64,000 nucleotides of DNA from Aquabacterium sp. A3 (GCF_038069945.1 NZ_JBBPEV010000004.1:1-64000); one strand, 5' to 3'; positions 15,237-25,413 are shown, numbered from the stretch's first letter. Program-made: numbers and translations. The notes: generated by a model not told the origin, from the letters alone.

Positions 15237-16682
15237 TCAGGCATACAGGTCCAGGCCGCCGAGGCCGCCAGGCGCGGGGCGCAAAGCACCCAAGCGTGCC
15301 GGGTCCACGGGGTCGTCGCTGCCCGGGGTGCCTGCCAGCATGGCGCCTGGGGCGCCACGGCCTTCACCGCGCGCCTGGGCCTGGTCCTGGCCGCCTGATG
15401 GCGCCTGGCTGAACTGGGACATGACGTCACCGCCGGTGAGGCTGAGGCCCACGTCGCTCAAAGAGCGAGACAGCTGCCCCAGGCTGGACTCGATGGCCTG
15501 CCTGGTTTCCAGCGCCGTGGCGGCGAAATCAATGCGAGCGGCCTGGCCGTCCACGGCAATCTTGATGTTGATCGGGCCCAGCTCGGCGGGATTGAGTCGC
15601 AGTTCGGCGGTCATCGGTCCATCGGCACGGGCCTGTCCCACCCACACCCCCACCTGATCGGCCAGGGCTTGCGCAAACTGTCCAGTGCCAGGTGCGGGCC
15701 CCAGGGCGGCCGACGCATGCCGAGCACCCATGGGTTCACCCAAACCAGGCGCGCCCAAGCCCGCCATGGGCAGGTGTCTGGCCGACAGCGCCGAACCTGT
15801 GCCTGGCAGTTCCAGGCGCTCAGTGCCATCGGTGGCGGTCAGGCCGTCGATGCTCAGCGAAGCGGTGTCGTCCGAGGCCACCCCACCCTCCAGGTGCAGT
15901 TGTGCGGCAGCCCAGGCCCCCTCGCCCAGCGAGGCCCCGGCCCCTCGCCCTGCCAGGTCGGGCAAGGTGCCTGAAGCCGCCGGATCAGCGGTGGCCAAAG
16001 CGCCCAGCGTGTCCTCTGGAGCGATGGCCGCCCCCGCGGGATCGCCCTCTGTGAGCGCTGCCAACCAATTCATCATGCCGGCCGGATCGGAAGGGTCCAC
16101 CCCGGCGGGTGGGTTGATTTCTCGCACCCAGGCCACCCCTTCGCCTTGCGCCGTGTTGAAACGGGTGAGGTCACCTGAGGACTCGTCGGACTCGTCAGCC
16201 TGGCCCGCCCCGGACTTCTCGGCGCGCTGTCGCGTCGATGGGTCGGTTTTCTGCGGCGCCTGCGGTCGGGCCGCCTTCGCGGTGGCGCGCGCAGGCTCCG
16301 GGGCCTTGCCGGCTTCGCTTTGCGCCTGGGCCGGCGGCGCCGTCACCGTGGCAGGCCGTGGCGCCTGCTCTGCGCGTTGTGCTTGCAGTTGCGCGCTCAT
16401 GCGCGCCTTCTGCAGCGCCTGATCGGTCATGCGCTGGGTCAATGCCCTGGTGGCCGGATCGGCCGAGCCTTTCGGGGCGGCCGGTGGCGCAGGGGCACGC
16501 TCGGGCCGCGAAGGCTGTTCGGCCTGACGGTACTGCGCCACCATGCGAGAGAAATCGGTGTCTGCACCCGCTTGCGCGCCGCCGCCCAGGCGGCCCAGCG
16601 CATCCTGCAGGGCGTTGACACTGGCAACGGCCGGTGCGGACGGCAGTCCGGTCTTGCCCTGGCTGTTCAGCGGTGTGGTCAT
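15237..16682 (-). CDS. fliK: flagellar hook-length control protein FliK
   Basis: 481 residues, mostly low-complexity Ala/Pro/Gln/Gly (about 1-370), as is typical for the molecular-ruler part of FliK. The C-terminal domain, with TAELRLNPAELGPINIKIAV and GQAARIDFAATALETRQAIE, is the substrate-specificity switch that contacts FlhB. ATG 16682 begins MTTPLNSQ; the frame is open 22 codons upstream but non-conserved. It follows fliJ by 31 bp. Confidence 0.93.
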   Translation of the reverse strand: MTTPLNSQGKTGLPSAPAVASVNALQDALGRLGGGAQAGADTDFSRMVAQYRQAEQPSRPERAPAPPAAPKGSADPATRALTQRMTDQALQKARMSAQLQAQRAEQAPRPATVTAPPAQAQSEAGKAPEPARATAKAARPQAPQKTDPSTRQRAEKSGAGQADESDESSGDLTRFNTAQGEGVAWVREINPPAGVDPSDPAGMMNWLAALTEGDPAGAAIAPEDTLGALATADPAASGTLPDLAGRGAGASLGEGAWAAAQLHLEGGVASDDTASLSIDGLTATDGTERLELPGTGSALSARHLPMAGLGAPGLGEPMGARHASAALGPAPGTGQFAQALADQVGVWVGQARADGPMTAELRLNPAELGPINIKIAVDGQAARIDFAATALETRQAIESSLGQLSRSLSDVGLSLTGGDVMSQFSQAPSGGQDQAQARGEGRGAPGAMLAGTPGSDDPVDPARLGALRPAPGGLGGLDLYA

Positions 16683-16713
16683 GGCATCAACCTTTCCGGG
16701 CGCACGTGGCCCA

Positions 16714-17193
16714 TCAGAACGATGCCAGTGTCTCGCCTTCGCCTGCACCGAAGCCCGACGATAAGCGGGGCGTTCTGGCCGCGATTTCGTCGGTCGCCTT
16801 CTGCTCCTGGCGTTGTTCCTTGCGCCGCTGCTCCAGCAGGCGTCGGTCGATCAGTTGAGAGACGGCCGCCACCCGCTTTTCCCGATCGATCAGCTCCAGG
16901 CGCAAACGGTCCAGCCGTTCGCGGGCCTGCTCGACTCGACGATCCTGCTCAGCCTGGGCATCGGTCAGCCGGCCCATGAAATCCTGGTAGCAGCGCATGA
17001 TTTCCATGCCACCAGACTGCTGAAACTGCTTTTGCCAGCGCTGCTGATAGTCCCGCCGCCAGTCGTTGAGCGATTGCGCCTGCTGGCGCGCGGCATCGTA
17101 CTGCCGTTGTCCGCCTTCGAGCATCGACAAGGCCTCGTCGCGCGCCTTCTCGGCAGCGTCCAGCACCAACAGCAAGGGTTGAATGGCGGTCAT
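16714..17193 (-). CDS. fliJ: flagellar export chaperone FliJ
   Basis: 159 residues, almost entirely helical and rich in Gln, Arg and Glu, forming the long antiparallel coiled coil of the FliJ family. It inserts into the FliI hexamer like the gamma stalk of F-ATPase. Position between fliI and fliK confirms the call. A 38-bp gap separates it from the fliI stop. Confidence 0.9.
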   Translation of the reverse strand: MTAIQPLLLVLDAAEKARDEALSMLEGGQRQYDAARQQAQSLNDWRRDYQQRWQKQFQQSGGMEIMRCYQDFMGRLTDAQAEQDRRVEQARERLDRLRLELIDREKRVAAVSQLIDRRLLEQRRKEQRQEQKATDEIAARTPRLSSGFGAGEGETLASF

Positions 17194-17231
17194 GAGTCCG
17201 TACTACTCCGGGGCGCAGGCCCTTGATCAGG

Positions 17232-18665
17232 TCATGATGGCTGCACCAGGCGGTGCAGTGCATGGGTGCTTTCCTGCAAGACAGCGGGTTCGTGCATGCC
17301 CTGCTGCAACAACTTGACCATCTGCGGGTGCACCCGCACGGCCAGGTCAAGCTCGTGATCCTGGCCCGGCACGTAGGCGCCCAGCTGGATGAGGTCTTTG
17401 GCCTTGCTGTAACGCGACCACAGTTGGCGAAACCGTCGGGCGTCCTCGGTGTGCTGTTGGTCCACCACGTTGTGCATGACCCGCGACGCGGACCGCTCGA
17501 TGTCGATCGCCGGAAAGTGACCGGACTCGGCCAGGTCGCGCGACAACACGATGTGACCATCCAGGATGGCGCGTGCGGCGTCGGCGATCGGGTCTTGCTG
17601 GTCGTCACCCTCTGACAGCACGGTGTAGAAGGCGGTGATCGAGCCTCGGCCGTTCAGGCCGTTGCCGCTGCGCTCGACCAACTGAGGCAGCTTGGCAAAA
17701 CACGATGGCGGATAGCCTTTGGTGGCAGGCGGCTCGCCAATGGCCAGTGCAATCTCGCGCTGCGCCATGGCGTAACGGGTCAGTGAATCCATGAGCAAGA
17801 GCACGTGCAGGCCCTGGTCCCGGAAGTGCTCGGCCACCGCCGTGGCGTAGCTGGCACCTTGCATGCGCGTCAGCGGCGGCGCATCGGCGGGTGCGGCCAC
17901 CACCACAGAGCGCGCCAGACCATCGTCACCCAGGATGTCTTCGATGAACTCCTTGACCTCGCGACCCCGCTCGCCAATGAGCCCCACCACGATCACATCA
18001 GCCTGGGTGTAGCGGGCCATCATGCCCAACAACACCGATTTGCCCACGCCCGAACCGGCGAACAAGCCGATGCGCTGGCCGCGCCCCACCGTGAGCATGG
18101 CGTTGATGGCGCGCACGCCCGTGTCCAGGGGCAAACGCACCGGGTCACGCTCCATCGCGTTGATGGGACGGCGGGCCAGTGGTTCACTGCGGACGTGGTC
18201 CAGCGGCCCTTTGCGGTCCATGGGCACGCCTTGTGCATCCACCACCCGGCCCAACAAGCCACTGCCGATGGGCAGGTGTCGGGTGCGGTCTTCGCTGCGC
18301 CGCCAGGGATGGTTGGGGCGTCCCAGCACGGGCGGGTTCACGGGCAAGGTGCGCGGCACCACCCTGGCGCCGCTGGACAGGCCATGCACCTCGGCGGTGG
18401 GCATCAGGAACGCGCGATCACCCGTGAAGCCCACCACCTCGGCCAACACCGGGGTGGACTCCAGACGGGTCTCGGAATGGATCTCGCACACGGCCCCGAC
18501 CGGCAGCCGCAGGCCGGTGGCCTCCAGCACCAAACCAGCCACGCGCACCAGCTTGCCCTGATTCTCGAAGGGCTGGGGGGTGCTGGCGCAGGCGTCCAGG
18601 TCGTCAAGGAAGCGCATCCACTGCTCCATGGCCACGCCATGTTCGGTGCGAATGGGCATGTTCAT
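17232..18665 (-). CDS. fliI: flagellum-specific ATP synthase FliI
   Basis: 477 residues. The Walker A site [15 protein letters not shown], the switch-like [13 protein letters not shown], Walker [19 protein letters not shown] and [19 protein letters not shown] are all as in type III export ATPases. It energises export together with FliH and FliJ. ATG 18665 overlaps the fliH stop as ATGA, which decides the start. Confidence 0.97.
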   Translation of the reverse strand: MNMPIRTEHGVAMEQWMRFLDDLDACASTPQPFENQGKLVRVAGLVLEATGLRLPVGAVCEIHSETRLESTPVLAEVVGFTGDRAFLMPTAEVHGLSSGARVVPRTLPVNPPVLGRPNHPWRRSEDRTRHLPIGSGLLGRVVDAQGVPMDRKGPLDHVRSEPLARRPINAMERDPVRLPLDTGVRAINAMLTVGRGQRIGLFAGSGVGKSVLLGMMARYTQADVIVVGLIGERGREVKEFIEDILGDDGLARSVVVAAPADAPPLTRMQGASYATAVAEHFRDQGLHVLLLMDSLTRYAMAQREIALAIGEPPATKGYPPSCFAKLPQLVERSGNGLNGRGSITAFYTVLSEGDDQQDPIADAARAILDGHIVLSRDLAESGHFPAIDIERSASRVMHNVVDQQHTEDARRFRQLWSRYSKAKDLIQLGAYVPGQDHELDLAVRVHPQMVKLLQQGMHEPAVLQESTHALHRLVQPS

Positions 18666-19705
18666 GCGTCATCCTCCTCACCGGGCGCTCTTGAGGCGGC
18701 GCCACCATCGTTCATCCAGGCTTCTGCCTCATCTTGCTCTTCTGGCAAAGCGGTGTCCAGTGCATCGGTGGATTCGCGGCCCGCATGCCAGCTGGAGCGC
18801 TGTCCCAGCGACGCGGCGGCACGCTCCCAGCGGGCTTCCACCGTGGCGTCCACCGTGGCGATGTCGGACTCCACCACGCATCCACCACGGGTCAGGCCGG
18901 CGTCTGGCACCAAACGCACGCCACGGGCGCCCATGGCCTCGGCCAGCTGGATCTGCACCAGGTGCAGGTCGTCAGGGTGCAGGCGCACCACGATCTGCCG
19001 GGCCGAACTCAGCAAGGCGCTGAGCGCCTGCTCGGCCACCACCACCACGTGCTCCGGGTGCTGCAGGATTTCCGCGCGCACCACCTGCCGCCCCAGCTCA
19101 AGGGCCACGCGGGCCACCCGCCCGGCCAACTGCTGCTCCAGTGCCTCCAGCCGGTGATGCAGTTCGCGCACCACCGTGCCCACCTGGTCACTCATGAATG
19201 CGGCCATCTGCGCCGTCTGGGTTTGCTTGTAGCTCTCCAACGCCGCCAGACCATTGCGGTAGCCATCCTGGTATCCACTTTGTCGCGCCTCTTGCACCAG
19301 GGCGGCCACCTGCTCGGCACTGGGGCCAGCCGCAGGCTGCGCAGCCTTCGGGCGCTGCGGGGGGGCGTCGTCCTGCCCTGGCACCCCGCCCACCACAGGG
19401 CGTGGGCCTGCGGCCTTGGCGGGCCGTGCAGCGCCGTTGGCAGGGGCGGCGGCGGCCTTGCCCATGGCCTGATCGGCGTGCCGCGCCGCCTGTGGTGCAG
19501 GCCGCGCCTTGGCGCGCATCTCGGCGGCCGCACGCTCTGCCAGCGTGGGCTTGCGCACCCCCACGTCCTGCTCGGCGGGCGCTGGGGGCGGCTCAAAGGT
19601 TTCCAGATTCCAGGCCGAGACCTTGCCACCCAGCTCTTCTCTGGGGATGAACCGCGCGTAGGGGTTGTTGCCCGGCGGATTGGACTTGTTAGACGTAGTC
19701 ATCAT
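18662..19705 (-). CDS. fliH: flagellar assembly protein FliH
   Basis: 347 residues, longer than the ~230-residue enterobacterial protein because of an Ala/Pro-rich linker (about residues 60-135). The N-terminal [12 protein letters not shown] and WNLETFEPP are the usual contact region for the export machinery; the C-terminal half ([20 protein letters not shown] and [13 protein letters not shown]) is the FliH/HrpE domain that binds FliI. It overlaps fliG by 17 bp upstream and fliI by 4 bp downstream. Confidence 0.93.
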   Translation of the reverse strand: MMTTSNKSNPPGNNPYARFIPREELGGKVSAWNLETFEPPPAPAEQDVGVRKPTLAERAAAEMRAKARPAPQAARHADQAMGKAAAAPANGAARPAKAAGPRPVVGGVPGQDDAPPQRPKAAQPAAGPSAEQVAALVQEARQSGYQDGYRNGLAALESYKQTQTAQMAAFMSDQVGTVVRELHHRLEALEQQLAGRVARVALELGRQVVRAEILQHPEHVVVVAEQALSALLSSARQIVVRLHPDDLHLVQIQLAEAMGARGVRLVPDAGLTRGGCVVESDIATVDATVEARWERAAASLGQRSSWHAGRESTDALDTALPEEQDEAEAWMNDGGAASRAPGEEDDA

Positions 19706-20684
19706 CGCCTCCGCTGGCCAGCACGATCTGGCCCTCGTCGGCCAGACGGCGAACGATCTTCAACATTTCTTTCTGCTCGGCTTCCACTTCGGACAGCTTG
19801 ACCGGGCCGCGGCTTTCGAGGTCTTCGCGCAGGGTTTCTGCCGCACGCGAGGACATGTTCTTGAACACCTTCTCCCGGATGTCGGGCGACGCCCCCTTGA
19901 GCGCGATGATGAGCGACTCGGTCTGCACTTCCTTGAGCAGGCTCTGGAAGCCCTTGTCGTCCAGCTTGATCAGGTCGTCGAAGGTGAACATGTTGTCCAT
20001 GATCTTCTGCGCCAGATCGCCATCGGCCTCGCGGATGTAGTCCAGGATCGATGTCTCGACGCTGGAGCCCATGAGGTTGATGATCTCGGCCGCCGGCTTG
20101 ACACCGCCCAGCGACGATTTGCGAACCTGGGCGCCCCCGGCCAACACGCGTGACAGCACCTCGTTGAGGTCCTTGAGCGCCGAGGGCTGGATGCCGTCCA
20201 GGGTGGCGATGCGGATCATCACCTCGTTGCGATGCCGCTCGGTGAAGCTCTTCAGCACGCCCGAGGCCAGGTCCGGGTCCAGGTGCACCAGGATGGCCGC
20301 CACGATCTGGGGGTGCTCATTGCGCAGCAGCTCCGCCACGGACTGGGCATCCATCCATTTCAGGCTCTCGATGCCGGTGATGTCGCTGCCCTGGATGATG
20401 CGATCGATCAGCAGGTTGGCCTTGTCATCGCCCAAGGCCTTGCGCAGCACCGACTTGACGTACTCGTCCGTGTCGGCCACCAGCACCCCCATCTCGGCCG
20501 ATTCGGTCGAGAAGCGATCCAGCACGTTGTCGATTCGCTCTCTCTGTATGGTCTTGAGCTTGGCCATGGTTTCGCCCAGCACCTGAACCTCTTTGGGCTC
20601 CAGCTGACGGAACACTTCGGCGGCCTCTTCCTCACCCATCGACATGAGCAGGATGGCGGCGTCTTCAAGGCCTTTTTCGTCCAT
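19689..20684 (-). CDS. fliG: flagellar motor switch protein FliG
   Basis: 331 residues, standard. DAAILLMSMGEEEAAEVFRQ opens the N-terminal domain that binds FliF; NEHPQIVAAILVHLDP is the conserved EHPQ segment; the C-terminal torque helix (ASPDIREKVFKNMSSRAAET) carries the charged residues facing MotA. It couples stator torque to the MS ring. 15 bp after fliF. Confidence 0.97.
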   Translation of the reverse strand: MDEKGLEDAAILLMSMGEEEAAEVFRQLEPKEVQVLGETMAKLKTIQRERIDNVLDRFSTESAEMGVLVADTDEYVKSVLRKALGDDKANLLIDRIIQGSDITGIESLKWMDAQSVAELLRNEHPQIVAAILVHLDPDLASGVLKSFTERHRNEVMIRIATLDGIQPSALKDLNEVLSRVLAGGAQVRKSSLGGVKPAAEIINLMGSSVETSILDYIREADGDLAQKIMDNMFTFDDLIKLDDKGFQSLLKEVQTESLIIALKGASPDIREKVFKNMSSRAAETLREDLESRGPVKLSEVEAEQKEMLKIVRRLADEGQIVLASGGDDDYV

Positions 20685-20699
20685 GTGGCGCGTCCTCGC

Positions 20700-22433
20700 T
20701 CAGTTGTTCATCCAGCCACGAACCAGGTTGGCCATGGCCACGGGGTTGTCCTTGGCCAGCTTGCGCGCCAGCTCCAGGCGTTGGTCCACTCCGGGCGCTT
20801 CCAGGGCCTGCAGCGGCTGCCCATCGGGCCCGGTCGCCACATCCACGCCGTTGCCCAGGGCGGGCAATTCCTGCGGATCATCGACCACGGCGCGCAGCTT
20901 GTTGGTGGCGTCTTCAGGCTGAGGCACCGGACGGGCAGCCTGAATCGCGGGGCGAATGGCACCAAACACCACGATGAGCGCCGCCAGGGTCAGGGCGGCC
21001 GGCACCGCGATCGTGCGCACCAGGTCGATCACGTCCGGTTGCTGCCACAGGGGAATCTCGATGGGCTCTTCCTTGATCACCTGGAAGGGCGCCGTCACCA
21101 CCTTGATCGAATCACCGCGTTTATCGTCTGCGCCGATGGTCTCGCGCACCAGCGAGGTCAGCTTGTCGATTTCCTCATCGCTCAGCGGCTCGGTCGTGGT
21201 TTTGCCCTTGGCGTCTGTCTTGGTGCGGTGATTGAGGACCACCGCTGCGGTCAGGCGCCTGATGTTGCCCGAGGCGTTGCGGGTGACACGCACAGTGCGG
21301 TCCACCTCGAAGTTCGTCACCGAGTCCCGACGCGAAGTACCACCCGTCTGACCGGCCTGGCCGGCGGCCTGCATGGCTTGCGCAGGACCATTGATCGGTG
21401 CCTGTGCAGGCACGGGTGGCTGGTTGGTGGCGGCACCGGGCACGCCGGTGGGCTGCCCTGCACCGGCACCCATCTGCTCGCTGGTTTGCTGGCTGCGGAT
21501 GGTGGCCTGGTTGTCGGTGCCCTGGTTCGGGCGGAACTCCTCGGCGGTGGATTCGATTTGCGAGAAATCCACCTCGGCGGTCACTTGCGCACGCAGGTTG
21601 TCCGCCCCCACCACCGGCTCCAGGATGTCGCGAATGCGCTGGGTGTAGGCGCTTTCGATCTGGCGCACGTACTGCAACTGCTTGGCATCGAGTTCGCCCT
21701 GGTCACCGGGCTCGTGTGACCCGGACAGCAAGCTGCCGCTTTGATCGACCACGCTCACGGACTTGGTGGACATCTCGGGCACGCTGGACGACACCAGGTG
21801 AACGATGCCGGCCACCTGACTGCGGTCCAGCGAGCGACCGGGGTACAGGGTCAGCACCACCGAGGCAGACGCCTTTTGCTGCTCACGGAAGAATCCATTC
21901 TGATTGGGCAGCGCCAGATGCACGCGGGCCGACTGCACCCCTGCGATGGCCTGGATCGAACGGGTGAGTTCTCCCTCAAGCCCGCGCTGGAAGTTCAGCC
22001 GCTCCTGGAACTGCGTGACGCCGAACTTCTGGTTTTCCATCAGCTCGAAACCCACCACCGACCCCTTGGGCAGCCCTTGCGAGGCCAGGCGCAGTCTCAC
22101 ATCGTGAACGCGATCGGCAGGCACCAGGATCGCTCCGCCGCCTTCGGCGTGTTTGTAGGGCACCTGCATTTGCTGCAATTGCGCCAGGATGGCGCCGCCG
22201 TCCTTGTCCGACAGGTTGGAATACAACACCCGGTAATCACCGGAGCTGCTCCACATCACCATCGTGACCAGGATGGCCAGCAACGCAGCCAGCCCGCCTC
22301 CCAGCATCATCTTGCGCTGGGCCGGCAAGGCCATCACCCGCTGGGCAAAGCCATTGGGCTGCGTGTCCACCGCCACCGGGCTGGCCGAGGCGGGAAGGAT
22401 CACATTTTGAGGAGAGGCGACTGTGACATCCAT
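20700..22433 (-). CDS. fliF: flagellar MS-ring protein FliF
   Basis: 577 residues. Two transmembrane helices flank the periplasmic part (about residues 48-67 and 450-470). SDKDGGAILAQLQQMQVPYK and VGFELMENQKFGVTQFQERL are typical of the ring-building domains. The C-terminal tail with LELARKLAKDNPVAMANLVR binds FliG. ATG 22433 gives the usual short cytoplasmic start; the frame continues 12 codons upstream. First gene of the fliF-K block, divergent from fliE. Confidence 0.96.
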   Translation of the reverse strand: MDVTVASPQNVILPASASPVAVDTQPNGFAQRVMALPAQRKMMLGGGLAALLAILVTMVMWSSSGDYRVLYSNLSDKDGGAILAQLQQMQVPYKHAEGGGAILVPADRVHDVRLRLASQGLPKGSVVGFELMENQKFGVTQFQERLNFQRGLEGELTRSIQAIAGVQSARVHLALPNQNGFFREQQKASASVVLTLYPGRSLDRSQVAGIVHLVSSSVPEMSTKSVSVVDQSGSLLSGSHEPGDQGELDAKQLQYVRQIESAYTQRIRDILEPVVGADNLRAQVTAEVDFSQIESTAEEFRPNQGTDNQATIRSQQTSEQMGAGAGQPTGVPGAATNQPPVPAQAPINGPAQAMQAAGQAGQTGGTSRRDSVTNFEVDRTVRVTRNASGNIRRLTAAVVLNHRTKTDAKGKTTTEPLSDEEIDKLTSLVRETIGADDKRGDSIKVVTAPFQVIKEEPIEIPLWQQPDVIDLVRTIAVPAALTLAALIVVFGAIRPAIQAARPVPQPEDATNKLRAVVDDPQELPALGNGVDVATGPDGQPLQALEAPGVDQRLELARKLAKDNPVAMANLVRGWMNN

Positions 22434-22535
22434 GGGGCGATCTGGCTTGGGCCGCGCATCGTTACCCAACGATGCCGCAAACCCGCTGCAACGGTCCCAT
22501 TATTCGGAGTCGGCACGGGCAAAAGTGCCGGAAAC

Positions 22536-22552
22536 AGCCGGAGAAATGCCAA
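22536..22552 (-). promoter_or_regulatory. possible sigma-54 promoter for fliF
   Basis: On the minus strand TTGGCATTTCTCCGGCT has the GG-N10-GC spacing and a good -24 element (TTGGCA); the -12 part (CGGCT) is weak against TTGCT. It lies about 100 bp before the fliF start. Sigma-54 control of fliF is known in several flagellar systems, but many Burkholderiales use FlhDC and sigma-70 instead. Confidence 0.25.
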
Positions 22553-22600
22553 GCTCTTCCCGGCATCATCACGCGGCCGCCGGCCTACAGTGCCAGACAT

Positions 22601-22616
22601 GGGGAGAAGGCTCCCC
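22601..22616 (+). promoter_or_regulatory. hairpin around the fliE ribosome binding site
   Basis: GGGGAG (22601-22606) and CTCCCC (22611-22616) are perfect complements around an AAGG loop. The purine-rich part is the only candidate ribosome binding site before ATG 22622, so the hairpin would partly hide it. Confidence 0.35.
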
Positions 22617-22621
22617 CTCGT

Positions 22622-22990
22622 ATGGACCTCATCGGCACCATGGACGTCAAACTAAAGCCATTCAACTTTGCGGAAGCCGCTGCGCGGGCCGGCATGGCGG
22701 ATGTTGCGCGTCGCGTCGAATCCAAAGCCCGCATCGAGCCGGGCATGGGCAACCAGGCGGTTGAGCCAGGTTCATTTCAGAGTTCATTTGCCCAGGCCCT
22801 GGGCGACATCAGCAAGGCGCAAGCCAGCGCACAGGCCCTGCAACGCGAAGTGCAGTTCGGCAACCCCACGGTCAGCCTGGAAGAAACCATGATCGCCTCG
22901 CAAAAAGCATCACTGGGTTTCCAGTCGGCGCTGCAGGTGCGCAACAAGCTGGTTCAGGCTTACACGGATATCATGAACATGCAGGTGTGA
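22622..22990 (+). CDS. fliE: flagellar hook-basal body protein FliE
   Basis: 122 residues. The C-terminal two thirds (SFQSSFAQALGDISKAQASA and MIASQKASLGFQSALQVRNK, ending YTDIMNMQV) is the complete FliE domain that joins the MS ring to the rod. The start is uncertain between ATG 22622 and ATG 22640 (116 residues, nearer the usual length); the long open frame upstream to 22472 is not conserved. Transcribed away from fliF. Confidence 0.93.
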   Translation: MDLIGTMDVKLKPFNFAEAAARAGMADVARRVESKARIEPGMGNQAVEPGSFQSSFAQALGDISKAQASAQALQREVQFGNPTVSLEETMIASQKASLGFQSALQVRNKLVQAYTDIMNMQV

Positions 22991-23038
22991 GCCTGGCCGC
23001 TGGTGGCCAGTCGGCACCACACGCCGGCCCGCCAGCCC

Positions 23039-24283
23039 ATGCCTCCCATGCACACATCCGCGCCCGCCCCCGACACGCTGCCGCTCAGGCAAATGCTGCT
23101 GTGCTGCGCCTTGGTGGTCACGCTGTCCATGGGCATCCGTCACAGCTTTGGCCTGTGGCTGCAACCCATCACGATGGCGCACGGCTGGAGCCGCGAGGAC
23201 TTCTCGCTGGCCATGGCGGTGCAAAACCTCGTGTGGGGTGCCGCAGGCCCTGTGGTGGGATGGTGGTCGGACCGGCGTGGCGCCTTCAAAGTGCTGTGGA
23301 CCGGTGCGCTGCTGTATGCGCTCGGCCTGGCGGGCATGGCCCTGAGCGTACAAGCCAGCACCTTCCTGGTCAGCACCGGGGTGCTGATCGGGCTGGCACA
23401 AGCCTGCACCACCTACGCCGTGTTGTACGGCATCCTGGGGCGGCACATCGACCCCGCCCGCCGATCCTGGGCCATGGGCATCACGGCCGCAGCCGGCTCG
23501 TTCGGGCAGTTCTTGATGGTGCCGGTGGCCGCCAGCCTCATCCAGTCGCTGGACTGGTCTTACGCGCTGCTGGCCCTGGCCGCGATGGCCACCCTCATCG
23601 GGCCGCTGTCACTGGGCCTGAAAGAGCCGTCCCGGTCCCCACGCGAGCCCATGACCTCTGGCGCCCCCACCCTGACGGCCATGGCCGCCCTGCGCGAGGC
23701 GTTCACCCACCGGGACTACCTCTTGTTGACGGCGGGCTACTTCGTCTGCGGCTTTCAGCTGGCCTTCATTGGCGTGCACCTTCCCAGCTACCTGAAAGAC
23801 CACGCCTTGTCCCCCCAGGTGGCCACCACCGCCCTGGCCCTCATCGGCCTGTTCAACGTCGTGGGCACCTACGCAGCCGGCGCGCTGGGCCAGCGCTGGC
23901 GCAAGAACTGGATCCTGTCGGCCATCTACATGGGGCGTGCTGTGGCCATGATCTTGTTTGTGGCCACGCCCCCATCACCCGTGAGCGTGGCGGTGTTTGC
24001 AGCCGTCATGGGCGCCTTGTGGCTGTCCACGGTGCCGCCCACCAACGCCGTGGTGGCCCAGATGATGGGGGTGAAGCACCTGTCCATGCTGGGCGGCATG
24101 GTGTTCTTCTCGCACCAGATCGGCTCCTTCCTGGGGGTGTGGCTGGGCGGACACTTGTACGAGCTGAGTGGCAACTACCAACTGGTGTGGTGGCTCGCCA
24201 TCGCCTTGGGGGTGGTGGCCAGCGTTTTGAACCTTCCGATCCAGGAGCACCGCGCGCCATGCCGACGGATCGTGACCTCCTGA
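23039..24283 (+). CDS. MFS transporter
   Basis: 414 residues with about 12 transmembrane helices. The first-loop motif appears as GPVVGWWSDRRGAFKVLWTG between helices 2 and 3, and GWSREDFSLAMAVQNLVWG is typical of the monocarboxylate/oxalate-formate-like branch of the major facilitator superfamily. The substrate is unknown. ATG 23039 is chosen, though ATG 23048 is possible; the longer frame from 23003 adds nothing conserved. The next small gene overlaps its end by 25 bp. Confidence 0.87.
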   Translation: MPPMHTSAPAPDTLPLRQMLLCCALVVTLSMGIRHSFGLWLQPITMAHGWSREDFSLAMAVQNLVWGAAGPVVGWWSDRRGAFKVLWTGALLYALGLAGMALSVQASTFLVSTGVLIGLAQACTTYAVLYGILGRHIDPARRSWAMGITAAAGSFGQFLMVPVAASLIQSLDWSYALLALAAMATLIGPLSLGLKEPSRSPREPMTSGAPTLTAMAALREAFTHRDYLLLTAGYFVCGFQLAFIGVHLPSYLKDHALSPQVATTALALIGLFNVVGTYAAGALGQRWRKNWILSAIYMGRAVAMILFVATPPSPVSVAVFAAVMGALWLSTVPPTNAVVAQMMGVKHLSMLGGMVFFSHQIGSFLGVWLGGHLYELSGNYQLVWWLAIALGVVASVLNLPIQEHRAPCRRIVTS

Positions 24284-24429
24284 ACCCGGGCCGATCGGCC
24301 AAACCACGCCCCTGGCGCAGCGTGCTGACATGGGTTTGTATGGCCCTGGGGCTGGTGCTGGTGGGCTCGCTCTACCTCAACCCGCATCTGATGGTTGATC
24401 TGAGCACCCTGGTGATCAGTTGCTTCTGA
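24259..24429 (+). CDS. 56-aa single-span membrane protein overlapping the MFS gene
   Basis: In a different frame from the transporter, ATG 24259 opens a small protein with a polar, basic N-terminus (RSAKPRPWRS), one hydrophobic helix (about residues 23-42) and the ending NPHLMVDLSTLVISCF. I recall similar short proteins with a final hydrophobic CF ending in related bacteria, but the function is unknown. The overlap suggests translational coupling and a role as a small partner of the transporter; this is inference. Confidence 0.6.
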   Translation: MPTDRDLLNPGRSAKPRPWRSVLTWVCMALGLVLVGSLYLNPHLMVDLSTLVISCF

Positions 24430-24531
24430 GCGATCAGGGCAAATACTGAACCCACCCAGGGGGAAAGACGTGCCTTGCCGGGGTGATGACACCCATTAAG
24501 AAATTAGAATCCTCACATCGAAGGAAGCAAC

Positions 24532-25413
24532 ATGAAATCGATTTTTGGCAGCATCGTCGCGTTGGTCACGCCCATGCACGAGGACGGCAGCGTCAACTAC
24601 GACCAACTGCGTCAACTCATCGACTGGCACATCGCTGAAGGCACCAACTGCATCGGCGTGGTGGGCACCACCGGCGAGTCCCCGACCGTGTCGGTGGACG
24701 AGCACTGCGAAATCATCCGCGTGACCGTGGAGCAATGCGCGGGTCGTGTGCCAGTGATGGCCGGCGCCGGCGCCAACTCCACCCGCGAAGCCATCGAACT
24801 CACGGAGTTTGCCAAGAAGGTCGGTGCCGACTGCACCTTGCAGGTGGTGCCGTACTACAACAAGCCCACCCAGGAAGGCATTTACCAGCACTTCAAGGCG
24901 ATTGCCGAGTCGGTGGACCTGCCGGTGGTGCTCTACAACGTACCCGGTCGCACCGTGGCCGACATGAGCGTCGAGACCACCCTGCGGCTGGCCGAGGTGC
25001 CTGGCGTGATCGGCGTGAAAGAAGCCACCGGCAACCTGGAGCGCGCGGCCTGGCTGATCAAGCAAGCCCCCAAGGGTTTCGGGATCTACTCAGGTGACGA
25101 CCCCACGGCCGTCGCCCTGATGCTGCTGGGCGGCCATGGCAACGTCAGCGTGACGGCCAACGTGGCACCGCGCGACATGGCCGATCTCTGCCGTGCCGCC
25201 ATGGCCAAAGATGCCGCCCGTGCCACCGAGCTCCACATGAAGCTGCTGCCACTGCACAAGCAATTGTTCTGCGAGCCCAACCCGATCCCCGTGAAGTGGG
25301 CCCTGGCTCGAATGGGCAAGATTGGTGGTACGCTGCGTCTGCCTTTGACGCCGCTGTCGAATGCTGCGCACCCGGTGGTGGAAACCGCCCTGCGCGAATC
25401 CGGCGTGCTCTGA
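24532..25413 (+). CDS. dapA: 4-hydroxy-tetrahydrodipicolinate synthase
   Basis: 293 residues, normal. It condenses pyruvate with aspartate semialdehyde in lysine and diaminopimelate synthesis. [10 protein letters not shown] (pyruvate carboxylate loop), [12 protein letters not shown] (proton-relay Tyr), NVPGRT and GVKEATGN (Schiff-base Lys) are all present. AAGGAAG just before ATG 24532 is a good ribosome binding site. It is followed by bamC, the same neighbour pair as in E. coli (dapA-nlpB). Confidence 0.97.
   Translation: MKSIFGSIVALVTPMHEDGSVNYDQLRQLIDWHIAEGTNCIGVVGTTGESPTVSVDEHCEIIRVTVEQCAGRVPVMAGAGANSTREAIELTEFAKKVGADCTLQVVPYYNKPTQEGIYQHFKAIAESVDLPVVLYNVPGRTVADMSVETTLRLAEVPGVIGVKEATGNLERAAWLIKQAPKGFGIYSGDDPTAVALMLLGGHGNVSVTANVAPRDMADLCRAAMAKDAARATELHMKLLPLHKQLFCEPNPIPVKWALARMGKIGGTLRLPLTPLSNAAHPVVETALRESGVL

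Noticed and set aside
20232..21719. 495-residue + strand frame over fliG/fliF
   Set aside because: Same shadow effect; fliF and fliG are certain.
22443..22458. GG-N10-GC on the + strand before fliE as a sigma-54 promoter
   Set aside because: Only the spacing matches; neither element resembles the consensus, and it overlaps the fliF start region.
22987..24429. 480-residue alternative frame over the MFS transporter
   Set aside because: The overlapping frame has clear transporter helices; only the final 56 codons (24259-24429) of the alternative frame look real.
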